Origin: Anastrepha obliqua
Lineage: Eukaryota > Arthropoda > Insecta > Diptera > Tephritidae
Assembly: GCF_027943255.1 (NCBI RefSeq)
Contig: NC_072897.1
Location: 64,256,406 to 64,320,405 of the forward strand
Direction: 5' to 3'
DNA length: 64,000 bases
This document shows positions 54,986-64,000 of the stretch, piece by piece. The position numbers and the translations under genes are program-made. Positions within the stretch are counted from its first letter, which is position 1. Each line of letters opens with the position of its first letter. The notes beneath the pieces were generated by a model. It was not told where the DNA came from and did no database searches. It worked only from the letters and a program-made list of their open reading frames with translations.

Positions 54986-57900
54986 ACCCATCTGAGTAGA
55001 TCTTGTGGTGCCAAGGAGCCAAGGTGGTCGGTTCCTAACACATCAGGGCCAAAGATCTCAAACCCCATCCGAGCGAAGGCGGGGCAGACGCACAGAAAGT
55101 GGTCCGCCGTCTCATCCTCCTCTTCACAAGCTGGGCAGAGTACACTGTCTGAGATGTCCACCCTTTCCATGTGTTTCCCCCACAGAAAGTGGCCCGTAAT
55201 CAGTCGAACCAGCTGTCTGCACTCCCTTCTGCTTAATGACAGGAGAGTTTGCCACAGTCGATCGGACATGACAGGTAACATCAATTTAGTCCATCTGCAG
55301 CCTCTCTCAGCCTGCCAAGATCGCTTGTGGGCTGTAGTAACCCATTTGCTTACCGTGGCTTTGATGGCCGCAAGAAGTTGGCCTCAGAGCACATCTCAGC
55401 TAAGGAGTCAGAGGTCTCGGGTCCCACAATATCCACGTGTCCCGGGACCCATGTTAGCATCAGGCTGTTATGTCTACCGATATAGTTCAGCCTAGATTTA
55501 CTGGACTCGACTACCCCTGATGTGGTTGGGGGGGCTGTCTAAGGCCATCAGCGCAGATTGGCTGTCTCTACAGACACATATACATCTGCCTCTCCATCGG
55601 CTTTCCACAACAAAGTTCATCGCTTTTTGAACGGCATACACCTCTGCTTGAAATACAGATGCATGCATTCCAAGAGCAAAGTGCAGTTTTGTCCCGCTGG
55701 ATTCCATGTAGACCCCAGAGCCGGAGCCATGCTCGGTCCTGGAGCCATCCGTGAAAATGAGAAAACAGTGTTTGTCGGGCTCATTTTCAGAGTTTGACCA
55801 CAACTGAGCCTCTGGCAGCACTACACTGTATCTCTTTTCAAGTACGACATTTGATGGCATGGATTCAAGGGGAATGGAGAGAATCGTTGGATCGAAGTGC
55901 ATGCCTTTTCTGTTTTCCAATGCCGGACAGGGGCCGTACAAGGTCCCATTATGTTTCAGCCTGCAGATGGTCTTTAAGGCCTCTCCTTGGATGAAAGGCC
56001 CAAGTGGTGGCAAACCAATCAGAGCATCTAATGCCGGGCCTGAAGTAGCCGGAAATGCTCCGGTGCAACAGATGGTCACAGTGCGTTGTAATCTCGATAA
56101 AGTCCTCCTGACTCCCACGAGAGAGAGTCTACTCATCCAGGCCACTGATGCATAGGTAATAATAGGTCTTATCATAGCCGTATAGATCCATAGGACCTTG
56201 CTAGGAGAAAGACCCCACGTTTTTCCAAAAACACCTTTGCACTGCCAGAAGGCTGTCAATGCTTTGGATGTTTTTGTTTTGACGTGTGACTTCCAAATAA
56301 GTTTACCAACGAGGATTACTCCACGATATTTGGTTTCTTTGGACAGCTGGACTCTGTGACTCCTTGTAGCTTTGGCAGAACGAGTCCATTAAGCTTACTC
56401 TTTCTGGTAAAGGGGACAATACCAGTTTTGGTGGGGTTTGCCGATAGCCCATTCGCACAGCACCAAGTGTCAATCATATCCAGTGTTTTCTGAACTTTTC
56501 TACAGATGTTCATAAGCGAAGAGCCCGTTATAAAACCGGCAACGTCGTCCGCATATGCTTGTGTGTAGACTCCAGCCCCATTGAAGGTGCTGAGTAGAGG
56601 ATCGATCACCATGCACCAGAGCAATGGAGACAGCACACCACCTTGGGGGCAGCCTCTATTAACCCCGGACGACACCAGCAGATCCTTCTTTGCCCGCACC
56701 GTGACGATTCTTTGGGCTAGCATTGAACGAATCCAATTCACTAGCACCCGGTCTACACCATTTCTGCTGGCAGAGCTGCACATACTGTCGAAAGTGGCAT
56801 TATCAAAAGCTCCCCTCTATATCCAAAAAGATGCCCATAGCGTAGTCCTTTCTGTCGATGGCCTGCTCTATCCTAGCAACAAGGTTTTGCAGTGCCGACT
56901 CGCAGGATTTTCCACTTTGATAGGCATGCTTAAATGGAGAGAGTGGGTGAACCTTCAGCGACTTCTGACGCATATGCAACTCCACTAGTCGTTCGAGACT
57001 TTTCAGCATGAAAGAGGTCATGCTGATGGGTCTCAAGCTTTTGGGGCTGGTGTAGTCATCTCGCCCAACCGTAGGGATGAAATCGACCCTCACCATCCTC
57101 TACGAGCGTGGTATATAAGCCAGTGCCCGGCATGTAGTGAAGATTTTTTTCAGGGCTGCAGTCGCTGACTCTATGCCTTTCTTCTGTATGGTGGGATAAA
57201 TGACATCTGGTCCGGGTGACTTGCAGCCGATGGCAAATCGAACGGCGGCTTCATTCACCACATATCTGGCAACGTACCAGTCACTCCGAGAAGGTGTAGC
57301 AGCTCTGACAGCAGGCTGTGGCCGGCCAATGCTTATCTGATTTCCTGAAAAGTGAGAGTCCATCAGCAAGCTGAATGTCTCACTTTGCTTCTCCGTGAAG
57401 GAGCCATCAGATTTCCTAAGTGACCCCAGCTTTGCGGTTGGATCTCTTTTCAGGATCCGAACCAATTTTGCCGTGTCAATAAGAGATTCAATACCGCCGC
57501 AGAATTCCCTAAAATAAGCTCTTTTCGACTCACGAATTAGCTTCTTGTAGTTTCTCTGAATACGACGGTATCGCTCCAGTCCTCAGCAAGAGTAGTCTTG
57601 AGGGGCCGGTTTAGAAGCACCGCAACGTCCCGCTAAACTTCTGCCAATCGGTTTTCCTGGGGTTTCTGGAAGGCAATGGCATTTGTGCCTCCGTTCCACA
57701 CTGAAACTCAATATACATCTGGTCCGAGGACGAATCTTCGGCAAGGACTCTCCAGTTCCGGATTGACTCCCTATATTTTGAATTTGATAAGGTGAGATCA
57801 ATCACCTCCTTCCTTCTAGCAGTAACAAACGCAGGTTGTCTGCCCTTGTTGTGCATGTTTAGGAAAGAGGAAGCGATAAACTCGAATAGCCGAGAGCCCC

Positions 57901-58300
57901 GTTCATTGCATTTGCTGCTACCGCAAATTGTATGCTTGGCATTAGCATCGCAGCAGAGAACGAGGCCCACACTGCGCCACTCACAGAACCTTACGAGACT
58001 GGTGGCCTTCCCAGGTGGTGGCCCTTCCAGGGCATCGTAAGGAAAGTAAGCAGATGCAATCACAAATCTCAGCCATCCGCTTCTACCCTTATAACACACC
58101 TCAGAAGCTACCAAGTCCTGGCAACAGAATTGCTCGAGACTCGTCACAGTGAGATGGGGTGATACTATAAGACCGGTCCTAGGTCTACTAGAACTCTTGT
58201 CATATAATAACGTAGCTCCTTTCAACGCGCTAAAGCTACAGAGGCGGCCCCTAAAGACCCAGTGCTCTTGCACTGTCGTTATATGAATCAGAAGGTACTT
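54986..58300 (-). pseudogene. LOA/I-like LINE copy B: endonuclease, RT, RNase H, C-terminus
   Basis: The best preserved LINE here. Right to left: endonuclease (57611-58300: IASAYFPYD, LVLCCDANAKHTICGSS, SSSDQMYIEF). The RT (56316-57465) has CKSPGPDVIYPTI, SLRPISMTSF, FLDIEGSFDNATFDS, RGCPQGGVLSPLLW and YADDVAG. Thumb: WGLSPSKVLWIYTAMIRPIITYASVAW. RNase H (55498-55860): IFTDGSRTEHGSG, FQAEVYAVQKA, DSQSALMAL. Cysteine cluster (~55050-55200): LITGHFLWGKH and CPACEEEDETADHFLCVC. Frameshifts at about 57590, 57100, 56300 and 55495. It has no 3' UTR or A-tail at 54985. Confidence 0.85.
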
Positions 58301-59654
58301 TAAATGGCGTTGAGGAATTGTGCCCAATCAGGCAAAGTAGACAGGGGAAAGCGGTAACTTGGTGGAACCCTGAACTGTCGAAGCTTCGTGTACGATCCAG
58401 AAAATTTCTTAATAAGGCCTTAAAGACCGAAACAGAACAGAATGGGACTGGACCACTCATCGACTTACACAGAGATGATATAAGAAAAAAGTACGGAAAG
58501 CCAAACTTGAATACTATAAAAATTTCTGTATTAATGAAACGAATGAACGAAAAACTAAGGGGAACAGCGAGACTTTGTAAAGTCCTTCATCTAGACCGCT
58601 CAGTAAGGCTGGATTCCATTCGAAAACCTGATAGTTCATACACCAGTTGTAACTAGGAAACGTTTAATGCTCAACTCGGACCCTATTTTTCGGCTAGTTG
58701 AGCTCTCTCTGAAGCAGACAGCGTCATTGACAATAACGGTAGCGGTGGTGCAACCTCTAGGTACAGCTGGTATACTCGTATTGTTAGTCGGATAGTGACA
58801 AACGAATAGATAAGGATTTCCTTATCTTTCTTTGAAAACTTCAAGTCCCCTGAACCTGACGGAATATATCCAGCAATGCTTAAAAAAAGAGGAGACAGGC
58901 TGATTGAGGCCCTTAAAGGATCTTCACAGCCTGTCTTGCATTTGGTTAGATACCATCCGAATGGCGGCGCGTAAGAGTAGTATTTATTCCGAAACCAGGA
59001 AGAGATGACTATTCCCTAGCAAAAAGTTTTAGACCAATCAGTTTGACATCGTTCTTGTTCAAATGTCTAGAACGAGTGCTGGAGAAACATATTCGAGTGG
59101 GGGTATTGCCGAGAAGTCCACTTAGTAGAAATCAACATGCTTACCAGAGTGGAAAATCATGAGAATCAGCCTTACACGATCTTACTAGCAAGATTGAAAC
59201 CGGGCTGGAAGCTGACGAATACATAATGGGCGCGTTCGTGGACATTGAGGGGCTCTTGATAATGCCACTTTCGGCTCAATATGTTCTTCTGCCGAACGAC
59301 GCTGAGTTAATCAAACCATTGTAAAATTGATATATTCCATGCTCTCTAGGAGGCTGTTAATCGCTGGTGAGAACAGGGGCGAACTAATCACCGTTAGGGC
59401 CGAGCAAGGATATCCCCAAGGGAGTGTTCCTTTAATGCTGTTGTGGTGCTTGGTCATAGACTCTCTACTAGCGGAGATGCAGGAACTCGGTTTTCATGTC
59501 CAAGCATATGCGAACGATGTCTGTGCGCTAATATCGGATAAAATCCTAAGTAGGCTTTGCACGAAAGTGCAGAAGATTCAGGACGAAATCGAAGACAGGT
59601 GCATGAAACAAGGTCTTTCCGTCAATCCGAACCAAACAACGATAGTTGTTGCGA

Positions 59655-60045
59655 TTATTGATTCATTGCAATTCCGCGGTTTTGAATAAGTATTTCTGGA
59701 AGATTTTGCTATGAAGTTTTAAAGTTTATTAAGTTTTAGTATAATAAAATTTACTTTTCATTTATAATTTTTACATTCCCACTTGTTGCGAAAAGTTGCG
59801 ATAGCAACCCATCGCACCCTTCTATTTGTCATTTCCTCATTCCCTCATTCGCAAGTACAAATGTCAAATTTATTCCTTTTGATTTCTGGATTGTCCAAGA
59901 GCGCACAGTCGCCGCAAGCAAACAAAATGTAAGTTTATTTGTACATTTGATATTCAAACTTGTAATAATTATTAAATAAAGATTTCAGCCACAACTACCA
60001 TTTGAAAGGACTTAAATATTGTTTTTATTGCGGGCCGCCAATTGC
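59655..60045 (+). other. Unexplained insertion in LINE copy C, splice-like
   Basis: About 390 bases separate TTIVV from VLFTRKR. Within it, ACAAAATGTAAGTTT (~59930) and a downstream TTTCAG (~59990) look like a first exon, a ~55-base GT-AG intron and a second exon that gives a split ATG followed by PQLPFERT and a stop. Upstream is a pyrimidine-rich stretch. I cannot assign it; it could be a captured gene 5' end or a small nonautonomous element. Confidence 0.35.
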
Positions 60046-60163
60046 CGGGACAACAATAGTCTTGTTCACGAGAAAACGGAACTTGGATGAACTCTTCCAA
60101 CACTGCAAGGTGTAACACTTGGTCTTTCTGATAAAGTTAAATATCTAGGAGTAATATTGGAGA

Positions 60164-60304
60164 GGCGGCCGCCGTAGCCGAATCGGTTCGGCTTGAAGCT
60201 GTAGGTCCCTCCATTTGTGGAACAACATCAAGACGCACACCACAAATAGGAGGAGGAGCTCGGCCAAACACCCAAAAAGGGTGTGCGCGCCAATTATATA
60301 TATA
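60164..60304 (+). mobile_element. SINE, internally deleted copy (141 bp)
   Basis: It starts with the same GGCGGCCGCCGTAGCCGAAT as the 49464 copy and has its own 12-bp duplication TAAT(A/C)TTGGAGA (60152-60163, 60305-60316). The part from the box A region to the GGCTTGAA block is missing, so box B is gone. The tail keeps GAGCTCGGCCAAA, a perfect 6-bp stem ACACCC/GGGTGT (60268-60284) and CGCGCCAATTA. Confidence 0.88.
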
Positions 60305-61213
60305 TAATCTTGGAGAAGAAGCTGACGTTTAAGGCACACGTTTCACTGAAGCTGAATCGCGCATTAAGGATTTTTCAGCAATGCCGCACAGCCTTTGGTA
60401 AAACCTGGGGTCAGAAACCTGATGTGGTCCTATGGATTTACGCTGCACTAATCAGACCAATAATCACTTTCGCCCCTGTGGTCTGATGGCGACGGACCAT
60501 GATTAGGTTCACACACCGGGAACTATACAGGCTGCAAGGAAGTGTATTCATTACGGGTGCCGTGAGTACAACCTCCGTCGATGCTCTAAAAGCTATGCTT
60601 GATTGGCTTTCATTAGACCTTAAGATACAACAGGAAGCAATAAAAGTAAGGTGTAGACTCCATAAATATGGTTTCCATGAGCACCCAAAGACGAACTGAT
60701 ACCCATAGTTTCATTTGGATGAAAATTTGATGTCAGATTTACATTGCGTGAATGACAATCAGGCTGCACTGAAGGCCCTGGAGAACGCGAAAAAAACCTA
60801 GAAGTTTGTTCAAGAATTCTATCGCAAGACAGAACAGGCTTGTACTTATATAGGTCCCAGAACACTCCAGTGTTCAAGGAAACGAGATTGCCGATGGATG
60901 GGCCAATCGTGGATCACCAGTTCTCCCACAGGGACCAGAGCCAATAATCGGAATCAGAACAGAAAACTGTCAAACTTTCTACTAAAACTTTGAAGGAAAG
61001 ACGCTCCGTTGATGGTCGGTATTGTTACAGGAGATGTCGTGAGAATGAGTAATATTCGTTCTCTAAAACTGGAGGATATTTGCAGATTTGACAAAGAATC
61101 AGGAAAATTCTCACTGGACTTACTACCTTCGCCTCTGTCTCTATTATTTCCTATCTCTTTCTGATACTTTTCTCTTTTCCTCCTTGACTATCTACCCTCT
61201 TTCCAGAGCTCTA

Positions 61214-61645
61214 AATTACAATGCACGAAGTAAATGCGGTGTCGATTTGTCTTTGCCTAAGCACTAAGTAAGCGTACCGTAAACATACATATATTTGTGA
61301 ATATATGTATACATGTACCTATGTATAAGGTTTCATATTAAAAAATAATTTGATTTTTTAAAAAAGGGTCGGAGCTTTCAGCTCTTTTTTATTACACTTC
61401 CTTTTTCAGACTGATTTCTTATTACAATTATTTGCCTAATTAAACTAACAAGTAAATAAGTAAATAAAGTAAATATGATAAATGCTATGTTTGCATTCCC
61501 ATTGGTAATTACATAGGTAAATGCTCTGTTTGCATTTCCGGCACGCTTAATTATTTCATTTTATGCTTACAATTTGTAAGTATCGAGTTCACTCGAATTC
61601 TATGGGAAAGTAATAAATTAAATTTAAATTTAACTGGTGTTAACT
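61214..61645 (-). repeat. 3' LTR of a second errantivirus (left limit uncertain)
   Basis: On the minus strand it begins AGTTAACACCAGTT at 61645, directly after a polypurine tract, as in gypsy-type LTRs. The other end is set at a TTGTAATT by analogy with the first errantivirus (TTTAATT) and gives 432 bp; it is not proven by a target duplication. Confidence 0.45.
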
Positions 61646-61659
61646 CCTCCGCCTTTAAA
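61646..61659 (-). promoter_or_regulatory. Polypurine tract of the second errantivirus
   Basis: TTTAAAGGCGGAGG on the minus strand precedes the LTR; the env stop codon (VRF*) overlaps its start. Confidence 0.6.
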
Positions 61660-63620
61660 AACGAACGTCCTCGTTTGTCTGCACATGGTAGTGGATTGAT
61701 TGGTCCATCCGTGGAAGCGGTGCAGGTTGCTCGTGATGTTCCAGAATTACTTCTTGCAACGGAATGTTGTTTTCGATGTTGAGAATGTACTTGTCGGTTA
61801 AGGGGTTATACGCAGTTATGAAGCAAATAAAAGACGGGTTGTCAAGGATTTATCCTGAAGAAACTTCAGAATGTTTTAATTTGAAAATTTTTGGCGGTTA
61901 TAAAAGCATCCTTCAAGAACGTAACAAAATTTTTTATTTATGAAAATGTTGATTATAGAGCGCGCTGCAGGCGATTTCTGGAACCTCCTTTAAAAAAAGA
62001 CGATTTACGGTGTACATCGTAACTCAGGATTGGATTATCTGAAATCAAAAAACCAAACAAATTTTGTTAATATATTAGATTATCTAGTAATTAATCGTTC
62101 GGCTAATCAAAATAGTGAATTTTCACAAAATGGCAGCTTTTAAAAGAAATAATTTCGATTTTTACGTTAAAATTTGGCCGTAAATTGATCAGAAAATGGA
62201 AAATAAGTATCAGATTTACAAAAGGAACGATTAATTACTAGAAAATGTATCTTTAAAGATTGAGTTAAAACGGTTGACAGATCAAACAAGCCGTTTTCGA
62301 GATATCGTGTACACCGACTTGAAAAATGCCGTTTTGAAAAAAACACGTTTAAAGTTTCAATACCTACCTTAAAACGTGCCGAGGCATCTCTACATATTTA
62401 GGTATAACTCCGAAAGTATTGTTTAGATCTACTTCAAATTTCGTGCGTATACTTTTGAATATATGTACATTACAAAAATGTAATAAAAAAAATCGATTTT
62501 TTTGAAAGTCATAACTGCGTATAACCCCTTAATTTTGATTTCCTTCTTTAGCTTTAGCCTGATAGCCAAAATTCCCATTATGATTAGAATGGTACCAGAT
62601 ATTCCGAAATTTGCCAAAAATGCTGTTAGTCCTTTGCTTTGGATATTCTGAAGATTTTTTATGTTTTTCCAGTGAAGTTCTTTCATCAAGTGAAGTTCAT
62701 CATTTCAAGGCTTAATATTATATTTTTTCTTCCGCTGTTTCTATCCTGCTCGATTGTACCGCAGGAAGGGGCTTGCTGCCTGAAACTTCGAAGGATAAAT
62801 ATGTTTGGTTGTCTATTGTAATTGTAGAATTGAGGTATTATAAAACAACTGAGCCGGATAGATTGACATCTTCCTGGTCTATGTGAACTGTTCCTTCGTA
62901 TTGGTTGAGAAGTATGACATCGGCGAAAATTTCTTCGACTGTTGGAATGTGCTGGTTGTTTATTAAAACGCAAGTAGGTGGATGGCTTTTGAGTAAATGC
63001 GGAATACAGGAGGAGTTACTGATGTCAACAATATTCTTTTTTGCACAAATTTTAATTTAATTATGCTTTACACAATTATTTTTCGTGCCGAAAATTTTAT
63101 CTTTACATACCAAAATTTTCTCAAAATTTAATTTAAATATTTTATTTCCCTTTTTAAGTGCTCTAATTGATAGAGATTCACATACATTTTCTTGAGTTAA
63201 TGGGATATCAATTAGATATAAAATCATTGAATTATTTGAAGCTATTTTCACATTTTCAAATTCAAAATATTCTTCAACTTACTAAAGGGAATTTCATCTT
63301 TTTCAAAAATTTCTTTCATTATTTTCATTTCAATATTAGAAAAAATATATGATTTCTTCTTTTATTAATTCTAATTGGTTATACTTACAGCAACATCATG
63401 TTGAATGCTATCATGATTTTTCAATAGTCCAAATATTTTGTTGAAATCTCTGTAATATTATTAATTCTTTCATTCATTAACTTATTTATAATTACTTGTC
63501 TGTCATTATTTTCAAGGACATTATTAATATGATTTTCTAATATTTTAAAGTCTTCATGGTCTGGACTTCCAGCCAGCCATTTCCAAGCAGATCCTAGAGC
63601 ATTTAATGATCTTTTCTTAA
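61657..63620 (-). pseudogene. env: Second errantivirus env, broken, with two insertions
   Basis: Minus strand, right to left: the basic KKRS processing site and NALGSAWKWLAGSPDHEDF (63421-63620), a central part with ENVCESLSIRALKKG (63057-63251), VLINNQHIPTVEEIFADVIL (~62900) and a transmembrane segment FLANFGISGTILIIMGILAI (~62580). The cytoplasmic tail is LTDKYILNIENNIPLQEVI ... HYHVQTNEDVRF* (61657-61797). It is related to, but clearly distinct from, the intact env at 21804. Several frameshifts occur. A TTAA element (61802-62528) splits the tail and another begins at 63621, right at the processing site. The upstream half is outside the window or lost. Confidence 0.8.
61802..62528. mobile_element. 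TTAA-flanked MITE-like element, 727 bp
   Basis: The ends are GGGGTTATACGCAGTTATGA and its exact complement. TTAA duplications lie at 61798-61801 and 62529-62532. There is no coding capacity. TTAA targets are known for piggyBac, Kolobok and Sola3; I do not choose among them. Confidence 0.88.
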
Positions 63621-64000
63621 GGGGGGGGTTAGGGATAAAAATCGATTTTTTTTGCATGTTATTGTAGTAAAACATTTCAAAAATACCGTGTTAAAATTTT
63701 AAGTCAATCCGAGCAAAACTTTTTAAGTTATAGAGCATAAAGCCGAGCCGCCTCAAACATCTGCCGAGACGCAGCAGTTGCGCGCGTAGTCCGTTACAAA
63801 CTTTAAACGCGGTTTTCTCGAACCTTTTTTTTTAAAGTGGCATTTGAAAACTACTCAACCGATCCTTTTGAAATTTTGCACACATATTTTACATATAAAA
63901 AACCTCCTCCCAACGTGTTTTTTTTCGCCATTGTTTTTTATATTAAGGTGGTTTTACACCTACAAAATGGCGGCATTTTTTCGTCAAAAATCACTTTTTA
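63621..64000. mobile_element. Left end of another TTAA-flanked element (runs off the window)
   Basis: TTAA (63617-63620) then GGGGGGGGTTAGGGATAAAA interrupts the second env at KKRS. Noncoding AT-rich sequence continues to the window end. The G-run plus GTTA start resembles that of the 61802 element; the right end is not visible. Confidence 0.55.

Larger units (their letters stand above)
58301..61120 (+). pseudogene. LOA/I-like LINE copy C: linker, RT, RNase H remnant
   Basis: Plus strand: GKAVTWWNPELSKLRVRSRK (~58350), SPEPDGIYPAMLKK (~58850), RT pieces, ARISPR-type loss of the RGCPQGG loop, then LLWCLVIDSLLAEM and QAYANDVCALIS (usual YADD; Asp to Asn). Then KQGLSVNPNQTTIVV, an unrelated insertion (59650-60045), VLFTRKRNLDELF, and the SINE inside GVILE. 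Next KKLTFKAHVSLKLNRALRIFQ, FGKTWGQKPDVVLWIYAALIRPIITFAPVV, an RNase H scrap (NDNQAALKALENAK) and LVGIVTGDVV-like sequence near 61020. Many stops. Confidence 0.75.

Noticed and set aside
54815..55495. 226-codon plus-strand frame as a new gene
   Set aside because: Its first third is the LINE endonuclease fragment and the rest is antisense to the RNase H/C-terminus of copy B; it spans an insertion junction.

Overview
This window is almost wholly transposable-element sequence from an insect genome, and I recognise no conventional host gene. RTE, LOA/I-like and CR1/Jockey-like LINEs, errantiviruses, a CsRn1-like Ty3 element, irritans and other mariners, PIF/Harbinger, a GGTTAGG-headed dispersed repeat and a tRNA-derived SINE together suggest a higher dipteran. 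A tephritid fruit fly is my best guess, by inference only. Gene-sized reading frames are short, mostly broken, and match element domains.

Layout. 1-3.09 kb: a degenerate RTE-clade LINE. 5.4-8.25 kb: a diverged inverted repeat enclosing a LINE scrap and two small Tc1/mariner deletion derivatives. 8.7-9.6 kb: a Ty3/gypsy integrase remnant. 9.71-14.67 kb: a fold-back element with ~860-bp arms, one arm split by a 2,974-bp DNA transposon that has an 8-bp target duplication and a 740-codon gene with one nonsense codon. 16.2-26.3 kb: a three-level nest in which an internally deleted irritans mariner was hit by a Harbinger, whose Myb/SANT gene was then hit by a young errantivirus (421-bp LTRs, gag, pol, env). 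26.7-34.06 kb: a CsRn1-like LTR retrotransposon interrupted by a 3,421-bp block that reappears almost unchanged at 40.47-43.89 kb. 34-49 kb: LINE wreckage (LOA/I-like, CR1-like), a mariner, a gypsy fragment and a Tc1 tail. 49.46 kb: a tRNA-derived SINE. 49.95-51.93 kb: a RAG1/Transib-like transposase pseudogene. 52.1-53.4 kb: a minisatellite, followed by a Helitron-like 3' end at 54.07 kb. 54.5-61.1 kb: opposed LOA/I-like LINEs carrying a second, shortened SINE. 61.2-64 kb: the 3' LTR and broken env of a second errantivirus (minus strand), hit by two TTAA-flanked elements.

How the parts work together. Most interactions are insertional and can be dated by nesting and target duplications. Two functional relationships stand out. 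The SINE 3' tail matches the RTE LINE tail at both ends of a hairpin whose stem differs in sequence but is kept in structure, which suggests RTE machinery mobilised the SINE. The young errantivirus carries a canonical T TTT TTA slippery heptamer just before the gag stop, joining gag to pol by -1 frameshifting; its pol has one in-frame stop, while gag and env are open. The dense nest, with elements on both strands and fresh insertions, resembles pericentric heterochromatin or a piRNA-cluster-like locus, but this is not shown by sequence alone.
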